64,000 nucleotides of DNA, from assembly GCF_024199945.1 (NCBI RefSeq), contig NZ_JANADP010000001.1, forward strand, positions 4,712,001 to 4,776,000. The letters are read 5' to 3'. This document shows, piece after piece, positions 58,085 through 64,000 of the stretch. This DNA comes from Bradyrhizobium sp. CCGUVB4N (GTDB taxonomy: Bacteria > Pseudomonadota > Alphaproteobacteria > Rhizobiales > Xanthobacteraceae). The notes beneath the pieces were generated by a model. It did not search any database and was not told where the DNA came from. It saw nothing but the letters and a program-made list of their open reading frames with translations. Numbering within the stretch: position 1 is the first letter of the stretch; the number at the start of each line of letters is the position of its first letter. The position numbers and the translations under genes were made by a program.

Positions 58085-58336
58085 ATGAAGATACGCGCGC
58101 ACGCGGAAAGCCATGTTGTCGAGCTCGACGACGGATCGTGCTGGCAAATTTTTCCAGGAGATCTCGCGGCGACGCTGAGCTGGAAACCCGAAACGGATTT
58201 GCATCTGGAGCCGAGCGCAGACCGGATCAGTTCGCACGTGCTGGTCAATGCTGCGGACCGAAGTCGCGTCCGGGTCATTCGGGCAGGCGGGACCTGGCCC
58301 GACAGCGAGGTTAAGAAAGTGTTGAAGGGTGGCTAG
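58085..58336 (+). CDS. Conserved-looking small hypothetical protein
   Basis: An 83-residue, probably cytosolic protein (MKIRAHAESHVVELDDGSCWQIFPGDLAATLSWKPETDLHLE, later SSHVLVNAADRSRVRVIRAGGTWPDSEVKKVLKGG). The alternation of hydrophobic and polar residues suggests a small all-beta domain. HVVELDDGSCWQIFPGD and RVRVI look like edge strands of a barrel-like fold. No family is recognised. It is on the same strand as the small exported gene before it, 57 bases away. Confidence 0.65.
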   Translation: MKIRAHAESHVVELDDGSCWQIFPGDLAATLSWKPETDLHLEPSADRISSHVLVNAADRSRVRVIRAGGTWPDSEVKKVLKGG

Positions 58337-58411
58337 GCCGGCCTCCCAAATCCCCAACTTTAAGCCTGTCCTTTTACGGTCGGTTCGCTTCCATCTGCGT
58401 ATCATGCGCGC

Positions 58412-58576
58412 ATGCGGGAGCTGTTCGACATCATCCGTTCCAATCCCTGGCCGTTCGGCGCGGGGCTGTTGGTCGTGGTCATGATGATCATCGCGGAGAA
58501 TTTCGGCCGCGGCATTCAGGGGGACGGCGACTTCGGCTTCGGCGATTTCGGGGATGGCGACGGAGGAGGCGACTAG
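58412..58576 (+). CDS. 54-residue membrane protein with acidic Gly-rich tail
   Basis: An ATG at 58412 opens a 54-codon frame ending in TAG. The product has MRELFDIIRSNPWPFG, one membrane helix (AGLLVVVMMIIAENF) and a tail of GDGDFGFGDFGDGDGGGD pattern. The regular composition, the clean helix and the absence of frame-shifting in codon use make it likely real. It is too short for a typical 60-residue cutoff. Its stop overlaps the MarR stop on the other strand by four bases. Function unknown; the acidic tail might bind cations. Confidence 0.6.
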   Translation: MRELFDIIRSNPWPFGAGLLVVVMMIIAENFGRGIQGDGDFGFGDFGDGDGGGD

Positions 58577-59094
58577 GCCTCGTCCTGCAGATCGGCCGCG
58601 ACGCCCGCAAGCCAACGGCGGACGGTGACTTCAGCCTTGCCGTCGAGCCCTGTCACCAGACGCTTCTCCAGTTCGAGCACACGGTCCCGGCATGCCTTGA
58701 GCAGCGTCGCGCCACGCGGCGTCAGCGTCCATTGCTGAATGCGGCCGTGGACGGGATGCGGCGTCATCAGGATCGCGCCGTCGCGCTCGAGGTTGCGGAT
58801 GATGACGCCGACGGTCTGCGGCGTCAGGAAGGTGAGGCGGGCGACGTCGGCGCCCGAGAGTCCGGGATAGGCGTTCAGCATGGTCAGCACGGCGAATTGC
58901 GGCGAGGTCACACCGAGATCAGCCAGCGTGCGTTCCATCTTCAGCCGCACCGCGGCGTGGGCCTGACGCAAGAGATAGCCGAGATAGCCTTGCTCGCCGC
59001 GCTTGCCTTCGCCGGGGGCGGGCACGTGCACCGCAGCCTCCTGCCTGGATCCCTTCGCCGGTTTCGATTTCGTGATGGTCGCCGACTTGCGCAT
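58573..59094 (-). CDS. MarR-family transcriptional regulator
   Basis: The 173-residue product has a basic N-terminal extension, then a MarR winged-helix domain: LRQAHAAVRLKMERTLADLGVTSPQFAVLTMLNAYPGLSGADVARLTFLTPQTVGVIIRNLERDGAILMTPHPVHGRIQQWTLTPRGATLL. The recognition helix is TPQTVGVIIRNLERDG and the wing is PVHGRIQQWTLT. It has one Cys (near residue 138) in ATLLKACRDRV, which could be redox-sensitive. It is divergent from the AhpD-like and cupin genes, with a strong dyad in the shared promoter, so it probably represses them and itself. Confidence 0.9.
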   Translation of the reverse strand: MRKSATITKSKPAKGSRQEAAVHVPAPGEGKRGEQGYLGYLLRQAHAAVRLKMERTLADLGVTSPQFAVLTMLNAYPGLSGADVARLTFLTPQTVGVIIRNLERDGAILMTPHPVHGRIQQWTLTPRGATLLKACRDRVLELEKRLVTGLDGKAEVTVRRWLAGVAADLQDEA

Positions 59095-59096
59095 AA

Positions 59097-59133
59097 TATA
59101 AGAGCTCTTATAAGATGTAAGCAGTCTTATAAT
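59097..59133. promoter_or_regulatory. MarR operators and TATAAT promoter of the AhpD-like gene
   Basis: TATAAGAGCTCTTATA at 59097-59112 is a perfect 16-bp palindrome. TTATAAGA (59108-59115) and TCTTATAA (59125-59132) make a second, overlapping dyad, and a consensus -10 box, TATAAT, is at 59128-59133. The AhpD-like start codon is 19 bases further on, giving a very short leader. The sites lie between the MarR start and the AhpD-like start, ideal for MarR autorepression and control of the operon. Confidence 0.75.
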
Positions 59134-59151
59134 AGCACGAGGTGAACGGCA

Positions 59152-59631
59152 ATGTCACACGCCCGCAGCGAGTACGAGGATTTCAAGAGAATTGCTCCGG
59201 ACGCGTATGATCTGGTGCTGGCGCTGGGCCAGGTTGCGGCCAAGGCCGGCCTCGACAAGCAGCTGCTCGAGCTCGCCAAGCTGCGCGCCTCGCAGATCAA
59301 TGGTTGCGCGTTCTGTGTGCAGCATCATATCCTCCTCTCGGAGCGGCTTGGCATACCCGCGGACAAGCTCCATCTGATCGCGGTCTGGCGCGAGGCACCG
59401 ATCTACTCGGCGCGCGAGCGTGCGGCATTAGCCTGGGCTGAGGCGTTGACCTTGCTTCCCGACGGCTTCGGCGACGAGGTTTACGCAGAGGTACAGCGTG
59501 AATTCTCGGAGACCGAGCTGATGTACCTGACGTCGGCAATCGCCTCGATCAACGTCTGGAACCGGTTTGGTGCGGCCTATCGCTGGACGCCAACGAAGCG
59601 GCCGGTCGCGGCGAATGCCGCGGCGTCCTGA
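59152..59631 (+). CDS. Carboxymuconolactone decarboxylase/AhpD-like protein
   Basis: A 159-residue protein of the AhpD-like superfamily. The motif GCAFCVQHHILLSERLG has the CxxC pair plus His that is used for peroxidatic or disulfide chemistry in AhpD, and the helical layout (LLELAKLRASQINGCAFC, ARERAALAWAEALTLL, VYAEVQREFSETELMYLTSAIASINVWNRFGAAYRW) is typical. Such proteins reduce peroxides or act with quinones. It is preceded by a MarR gene with clear operators, so it is probably induced by oxidants or electrophiles. A cupin gene follows 22 bases later. Confidence 0.92.
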   Translation: MSHARSEYEDFKRIAPDAYDLVLALGQVAAKAGLDKQLLELAKLRASQINGCAFCVQHHILLSERLGIPADKLHLIAVWREAPIYSARERAALAWAEALTLLPDGFGDEVYAEVQREFSETELMYLTSAIASINVWNRFGAAYRWTPTKRPVAANAAAS

Positions 59632-59652
59632 TTGCAACGAGGGGAGGTTGCC

Positions 59653-60156
59653 ATGACTGCAATGAATTTGGTCACCATGCCGCGCCCTGTGCCATTGCGC
59701 TCGATGGCGCTGGCCGTCGTCGGCGGCCTCGTCTGCGCGCTTGCGATCGGCAAGGTGCTGCCGGTGACGATGGACAAGGTATCAGGCGCACTGGCGCCGC
59801 TCTGCGCCACCGCCGCGGAAAGCTCGCCGCTCGACAAGGTCGAGCCGATCGGCTCATACGCATTGCCCAACGTACCGGGCAAGCGCGTCACCATCGTGCG
59901 CGTGTTCTACGGTCCCGGCGGGTTTTCGCGGCCGCACCGGCATGCCGGCTCGGTGACGGCCTATATCACCAAAGGCGAGATCCGCTCCCAGCTCGGCGGC
60001 GGCCCGGTCGAGACGTTCGGTGTCGGCCAATCCTTCTTCGAGCCGCCGGGCGCGACGCATCTGGTCTCTGCCAACGCCAGCACCACCGAGCCGGCTGAAC
60101 TGATCGCCGTATTCGTGGCTGACGAGGGCGCGCAGCTGACGACGTTTCTGGAGTAA
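59653..60156 (+). CDS. Cupin-domain protein with N-terminal membrane segment
   Basis: The 167-residue product starts with a hydrophobic segment (SMALAVVGGLVCALAIGKVLP), probably a membrane anchor or signal, then a cupin domain. The metal-binding motif is partial: GGFSRPHRHAGSVTAYITKGEIRSQLGG, with His-x-His, and PPGATHLVSANAS with a third His. It resembles cupins associated with quercetinase or oxidant-response sets. It is cotranscribed with the AhpD-like gene, 22 bases apart. Starting at ATG 59653 puts a GGGGAGG ribosome site about 5 bases upstream. Confidence 0.85.
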   Translation: MTAMNLVTMPRPVPLRSMALAVVGGLVCALAIGKVLPVTMDKVSGALAPLCATAAESSPLDKVEPIGSYALPNVPGKRVTIVRVFYGPGGFSRPHRHAGSVTAYITKGEIRSQLGGGPVETFGVGQSFFEPPGATHLVSANASTTEPAELIAVFVADEGAQLTTFLE

Positions 60157-60164
60157 AGCCGGTA

Positions 60165-60191
60165 ACCCGGATGACCCTTCGTCATCCGGGT
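60165..60191. terminator. Hairpin between the cupin and binding-protein genes
   Basis: ACCCGGATGAC and GTCATCCGGGT are exact complements with a 5-base loop (CCTTC). The genes on both sides converge on it. There is no T run, so it may also be a dispersed palindrome, but its place suits shared termination. Confidence 0.6.
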
Positions 60192-60204
60192 CCTCAAGCC
60201 GTCC

Positions 60205-61113
60205 TCAGCCCCCGTAAGACGCAGGATCGGGATTGTCCGACGGGCTCTCGAACGATTTCTTCAGCGAGGCCGGCATCGGGACATGGAAGTTGAGGCCGCG
60301 CGGGGGCACCGACTCCATGAACCATCTGTTGTAGATCTTCTCGATCTCGGGGCTCTTGTAGAGCTTGGCCGTTGCGCGATCGACCACCGCCTTGAACGGC
60401 ACGTCGTCCTTGCGGAGCATGATGCCATAGGGCTCCGGATCGGAAAATGCGCCGGTGCTGATGGCATAGAGCGACGGATCCTTTGACGAGGCGATCATGG
60501 CCGCAAGCTGGATGTCGTCCATGACGAAGGCCACGGCGCGGTCGGTCTCGACCATCAGGAAGGCCTCTGGGACGTCCTTGGCGCTCATCACGGTGATGCC
60601 GAGCGAGCGGGCGGCGTTGGCCTTGTTGAGCTGGGTGATGTTGGTCGTGCCGGAGACCGAGACGACCGCCTTTCCTTTGAGATCATCGACCTGGTCGAGC
60701 TTCAGCGCCTTCTTGGACACGAAACGGCTCGCCGTGAGAAAATGGGTATTGGTGAACCACACCTGCTTTTGGCGGTCGGCGTTGTTGGTCGTCGAGCCGC
60801 ACTCGAGATCGACCGTGCCGTTCGCCATCAGTGGAATGCGGGTGGATGAGGTGACGATGGTCTCGTTGACCTCGAGCTTGTCCAGCTTGAGCTCGGTCTT
60901 GATCTCGTCGACGATCTTCATGCAGATGTCGACGGCGTAGCCGACGATCTTCTGCTTGTCGTCGATGTAGCTGAAGGGCACCGCACTGTCGCGTATCCCG
61001 AGGGTGATCGCGCCGGTGTCCTTGATCTTCTTCAGCGTGCCGCTCAATTCTTCCGCTTGAACCGGTATGGCGAAAGCGACGGCGAGAATAGCCGCCGTGG
61101 TGAGATAACGCAT
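60205..61113 (-). CDS. Amino-acid ABC transporter substrate-binding protein (GltI-like), orphan
   Basis: The 302-residue product has a signal peptide (MRYLTTAAILAVAFAIPVQA) and a type II binding fold similar to glutamate/aspartate binding proteins: LSGTLKKIKDTGAITLGIRDSAVPFSYIDDKQKIVGYAVDICMKIVDEIK, then TSSTRIPLMANGTVDLECGSTTNNADRQKQVWFTNTHFLTASRFVSKK. The GSTTN motif and the Arg in SSTRIP match the acidic-amino-acid pocket. No permease or ATPase gene lies alongside, so it must share one encoded elsewhere. ATG 61113 is preferred over 61128 for its ribosome site (AGGGGAAG). Confidence 0.9.
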   Translation of the reverse strand: MRYLTTAAILAVAFAIPVQAEELSGTLKKIKDTGAITLGIRDSAVPFSYIDDKQKIVGYAVDICMKIVDEIKTELKLDKLEVNETIVTSSTRIPLMANGTVDLECGSTTNNADRQKQVWFTNTHFLTASRFVSKKALKLDQVDDLKGKAVVSVSGTTNITQLNKANAARSLGITVMSAKDVPEAFLMVETDRAVAFVMDDIQLAAMIASSKDPSLYAISTGAFSDPEPYGIMLRKDDVPFKAVVDRATAKLYKSPEIEKIYNRWFMESVPPRGLNFHVPMPASLKKSFESPSDNPDPASYGG

Positions 61114-61281
61114 GAGCTTCCCCTTCATCCTGTTTGGCTGCGGACGCCAAGCAAGTCTGGGGCCAGAGAAGATCAGGTCATGGGGGAGCCGGCGGGATCA
61201 GGCTTGGCCAAGCCTGCAGGGCTGTCATTGGCGTGTCATCAACACACGCGTCCGAGCCACATGGCCGGCGCGAGCAGCGCG

Positions 61282-62895
61282 TCAATTCTCTTCGCTGCTC
61301 GATCCCTCGCGCTGATCGGGTTTGATCACATCCTCGGGCAGCGCGTGTGCGACCGGCTGCGGCGAGCTTGCGATCTCCGGCCCGACCTCGCGGCCGCGGG
61401 CGCGGATCAGGCGTTCATAGGCCGAAACCAGCGTGACGTAGGGGCTGACCCAGATCCAGCCGTCGCGGGTGAACACCTGGACGTCGAAATGCAGGTGCAT
61501 CGACGTGCCGGCGGGGTGGTCAAGGTAGTTGGAGATCACGCCGATCTTCTCGCCCTCGGTGACGATGCGGCCGTTGAGAATGCCGTCGGCGTTCAACGCC
61601 TGCGGATTCATGTGCATGTAGCGGAAGCGGATGTGCTCGGTGCGGCTGTTGACCTCGAGCGTCGCGGCCTGATCCTTGGAGGCACGGATCACCGTGGCGT
61701 CGCGAACGGCAACGACGCCGCGCTGTTTGGGATCGCAGGGGTCGCGGCCGTCACCCGGCGAGGGGCAGTCGGCCGCGCGGATGTCCTCGCCCTGGTGGCC
61801 ATAGCCGCCGCCGCACTGCCAGACTTCGAAGCTGCGTGACTCGCAGAAATTGTCGCGCCACGGATAGGCGGTCGGGCGATCGTCCTTGTCGCGCTTGGCG
61901 TAGGATTGCGAATGCACGAAGGCGGGCGCCTTCTCGAGCGGAAAGCGGATCTGCGCATAGGCCATCGGATCGGGATGGCCGCCCTGCTTGCGATAGCCGG
62001 TGTTCGGGATGATGTCGCCGCTCGGCCGGTAGCTGAAATCCGCTGAACGTGCGATCGGGCGATCGATCAGATCGGAGGCAACGTCCATCAGTGGCCGCGT
62101 GCGTTGCCCGCCGGCGACGTGCAATGCCTTCAGGAAGCGCTCGGCAACGGGATAGGCCTCCTTGCAGGCGAGCCGCCGCGGCTTCGCGACGCTGTCCAGG
62201 CACTGGATCGACACCACATAGGCGGCGCCGAAGCGCGTGAAGGCATAGCGCACATAGCCTTCGCGGATGAATTTGCGCAGGTCCGGATAAATCGCCGCCA
62301 GCGGCTTCACCGGCTCGCCCTTGCCGCCGGCGGGATCAGCGATGTCATAGACGAGCGCCGATCCGGTGATCTGCACCTCGACGGGCTTTGCGAAGGTGCG
62401 CGACGGCATGCCGTCGCCGGCGCCGGGCTCGAGCGAGAACGTCGCGCTGTAGCCGGCGGGACCGGCGTCGAACATGTCGGCGGGGCTGAAATCGGCCTGG
62501 TAGCGCGGCAGCGCCTGTGCGCCGGTGCGTTGCGCCTCGAGATAGGCGGCGGCATCGAACGGAAGCAGCACGGGTACGGAGCTGCGGGCAATGCCGGTGA
62601 AGAACAGCGAGGAGACCGCGTTGAGCTGCACCAGCGCCGGCGTGGCGCGCGGATCGTAGCGCGGCACCGAGCGGCGCGGCACGAAGATGAAATCGCCTGC
62701 GACCTGTGGGCGGCTGTTTATTTCGGTGCGGAGCTGGTCGAGCGCTGCGCGCCAATCGACGCGCAGGGCTGTGAGTGAGGGGCTGCGGAATTCGTCCGCG
62801 GCGAGCGGCGTTGCCAAGGAGAGCGAAAGCGACGCCAGAAAAAGCGAGACGAAGCAGAAAGCCTTCCTACCCACTGTCTCGCCCCCCGGCGGCAC
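61282..62895 (-). CDS. M23-family metallopeptidase, exported
   Basis: A 537-residue protein with a signal segment (FCFVSLFLASLSLSLATPLAADE) and a large N-terminal region of unknown fold. The C-terminal LytM/M23 domain has its zinc ligands in YGHQGEDIRAADC (His and Asp) and SMHLHFDVQVF (HxH), with RFRYMHMNPQAL as the other active-site His region. Such enzymes cut peptidoglycan cross-bridges or regulate other amidases. Two GTG codons (62895 and 62874) are candidate starts, and neither has a strong ribosome site. A Glu/Ser-rich tail ends the protein. The gene lies 23 bases after the efp stop on the same strand. Confidence 0.86.
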   Translation of the reverse strand: MPPGGETVGRKAFCFVSLFLASLSLSLATPLAADEFRSPSLTALRVDWRAALDQLRTEINSRPQVAGDFIFVPRRSVPRYDPRATPALVQLNAVSSLFFTGIARSSVPVLLPFDAAAYLEAQRTGAQALPRYQADFSPADMFDAGPAGYSATFSLEPGAGDGMPSRTFAKPVEVQITGSALVYDIADPAGGKGEPVKPLAAIYPDLRKFIREGYVRYAFTRFGAAYVVSIQCLDSVAKPRRLACKEAYPVAERFLKALHVAGGQRTRPLMDVASDLIDRPIARSADFSYRPSGDIIPNTGYRKQGGHPDPMAYAQIRFPLEKAPAFVHSQSYAKRDKDDRPTAYPWRDNFCESRSFEVWQCGGGYGHQGEDIRAADCPSPGDGRDPCDPKQRGVVAVRDATVIRASKDQAATLEVNSRTEHIRFRYMHMNPQALNADGILNGRIVTEGEKIGVISNYLDHPAGTSMHLHFDVQVFTRDGWIWVSPYVTLVSAYERLIRARGREVGPEIASSPQPVAHALPEDVIKPDQREGSSSEEN

Positions 62896-62918
62896 CTGTC
62901 CGATCCTCGATCCCTTGC

Positions 62919-63485
62919 CTAGTCCTTGGCGCGCTCGGAGTAGGAGCCGTCTTCGGTCATCACCACGATGCGGGTGCCGACGGCGATGTGCGGCGGCACG
63001 GTGGTGCGGATGCCGTTGGAGAGCACCGCGGGCTTGTAGGAGGACGAGGCGGTCTGGCCCTTGGTCACGGGCTCGGTCTCGACCACTTCCAGCGTCACGC
63101 GCTGCGGCAACGCGAGCGAGACCACGTTGACGTCGTGGGTCGACAGCTTGACCATCATCTCTGGCTGAAGATAGGCGGCCGCGTCGCCGACCACGTCCTT
63201 AGAGACCTGGACCTGGTCGTAGGTCTCAGGGTTCATGAAGTGGAAGCCGTCGCCGTCTTCGTAAAGGAAGGTGAAGTTGCGCTCTTCGATCGTGGCCTTT
63301 TCGACCTGATCGGTGGTCTTGTAGCGCTCGGAGATCTTTACCCCGTCCGAGATTCGGCGCATTTCGATCTGGCTGACCGGCGTGCCCTTGCCGGGATGGA
63401 TGTTCTCGGCGCTCACGACGACATAGAGCTTGCCGTCTTGCTCGATCACGTTGCCCTTGCGAATAGAACTGGCGATGACTCTCAA
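62919..63485 (-). CDS. efp: Translation elongation factor P
   Basis: EF-P rescues ribosomes stalled at poly-proline. The 188-residue protein has the KOW-like N-domain with the modified Lys33 in HPGKGTPVSQIEMRR, then two OB domains. The second contains YLQPEMMVKLSTHDVNVVSLALPQRVTLEVVETEP and the last has KPAVLSNGIRTTVPPHIAVGTRIVVMTEDGSYSERAKD. The start codon is TTG at 63485 (the conserved N-terminus MRVIASS begins there), with AGGA about 9 bases upstream. A Lys at 33 and the epmA gene next door imply beta-lysylation of EF-P. Confidence 0.95.
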   Translation of the reverse strand: MRVIASSIRKGNVIEQDGKLYVVVSAENIHPGKGTPVSQIEMRRISDGVKISERYKTTDQVEKATIEERNFTFLYEDGDGFHFMNPETYDQVQVSKDVVGDAAAYLQPEMMVKLSTHDVNVVSLALPQRVTLEVVETEPVTKGQTASSSYKPAVLSNGIRTTVPPHIAVGTRIVVMTEDGSYSERAKD

Positions 63486-63647
63486 AGCTATATTTCCTGC
63501 TTGCTTGGCCCGGCTCAGGCCAGGACGTGGTCAAATCGATGGGGGACTTGGGGCCTCAAATCAGACCTCGGCGCCCGTTTCGGGCCGCAACATACTGATT
63601 TTGCCGTTGGATGCCAGCACTTTGCTGGCTCAGGGGGTGGTCGGTTA

Positions 63648-64000
63648 ATGGCTGGGGACAAGCCGATTTCGCCGTTCTGGGTGCCCAGCCGGCACCTCGA
63701 CCGGCGGCCGTTTCTCCAGGCCAGGGGGGCCATTACCGGGTCTCTCAGGGGCTTTTTCGCCGAGCAGGGCTTTGTCGAGGTCGAAACCTCGGTGCTCCAG
63801 GTCTCTCCGGGCAACGAGACCCATCTGCACGCCCCCCGGACCGAGATCATCCGGCCCGATGGCAGCCGGATCAGCCGATACCTGCGAACATCGCCCGAAT
63901 TCGCCTGCAAGAAGCTGCTGGCGGCCGGCGAGGAGCGGATTTTCGAGTTCGCACGGGTGTTCCGCGACCGCGAGCGCGGCGACCTGCATCTGCCCGAATT
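63648..64000 (+). CDS. epmA: EF-P beta-lysine ligase EpmA, truncated by the window end
   Basis: The start of a class II lysyl-tRNA-synthetase-like enzyme (PoxA/GenX/EpmA). The visible 117 residues contain the family N-terminus (ISPFWVPSRHLDRRPFLQARGAITGSLRGFFAEQGFVEVETSVLQVSPGNETHLHAP) and motif 2, FEFARVFRDRERGDLH. EpmA lacks the tRNA-binding domain and attaches (R)-beta-lysine to EF-P. ATG 63648 begins the conserved segment. It is divergent from efp, with 162 bases between them. The remainder of the gene, and any epmB lysine 2,3-aminomutase gene, lie beyond the window. Confidence 0.92.
   Translation, partial: MAGDKPISPFWVPSRHLDRRPFLQARGAITGSLRGFFAEQGFVEVETSVLQVSPGNETHLHAPRTEIIRPDGSRISRYLRTSPEFACKKLLAAGEERIFEFARVFRDRERGDLHLPE

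Overview
The window looks like chromosomal DNA of a Bradyrhizobium-type alphaproteobacterium (Nitrobacteraceae, order Hyphomicrobiales). The signs are high GC with strong codon bias, several Omp25/31-like barrels that mature next to an ADLAARPY motif, a class I PHA synthase, the hom-glpX and recJ housekeeping genes, three perfect FixK2/FNR-type boxes, and short palindromic intergenic repeats of a kind I associate with bradyrhizobia. I see no tRNA, rRNA, CRISPR array, transposase or phage gene.

Layout. 0-11 kb is mostly housekeeping: a partial unknown gene, an outer-membrane barrel, parE, a DedA protein, a PaiB-like protein coupled to argC, a second argC of another type, a second barrel, a MAPEG protein and phaC. 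11-16.9 kb holds a lipoprotein, a class I/II aminotransferase, hom, glpX, a haloacid-dehalogenase-like enzyme and an NTF2-like protein. 16.9-25.9 kb is catabolic and accessory: a signal-less substrate-binding-like protein facing a LysR regulator, then a GntR regulator facing an operon of enoyl-CoA hydratase, class III CoA-transferase, tripartite tricarboxylate transporter (TctC, TctB, TctA) and a PdxA-like dehydrogenase. This probably takes up and degrades an unidentified carboxylate. 25.9-29.6 kb has a glycine/tyrosine-rich exported protein, a Ca2+/H+ exchanger, an L,D-transpeptidase and an NAD(P)-binding protein, with two FixK2-like boxes among them.

29.8-49.2 kb is the most distinctive part: seventeen consecutive genes on the minus strand, with small gaps or overlaps. 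In transcription order they are a formylglycine-generating enzyme, a Tat-exported sulfatase, a MoxR ATPase, DUF58, DUF4381, BatA, BatB/C, BatD, a second paralogous sulfatase, an exported HAD phosphatase, a small Gly/Arg-rich exported protein, DUF3302, an HlyD-like membrane-fusion protein, a DUF1254 protein, an outer-membrane channel-like protein, a Cache-domain nucleotide cyclase and a Tat-exported substrate-binding protein. A divergent AraC regulator with a perfect FixK2/FNR box upstream sits at the head. My reading is an envelope system that matures and exports two sulfatases, with a MoxR/VWA chaperone module and a signalling output. The joint function is inference.

49.7-64 kb returns to general genes: AraC, a VOC protein, a soluble MCP-like protein with a C-terminal Cache-like domain, recJ, an SDR, a class II aldolase, a lytic transglycosylase, three small proteins, a MarR/AhpD-like/cupin set with a clear operator, an orphan amino-acid-binding protein, an M23 peptidase, efp and the start of epmA, which runs off the end.
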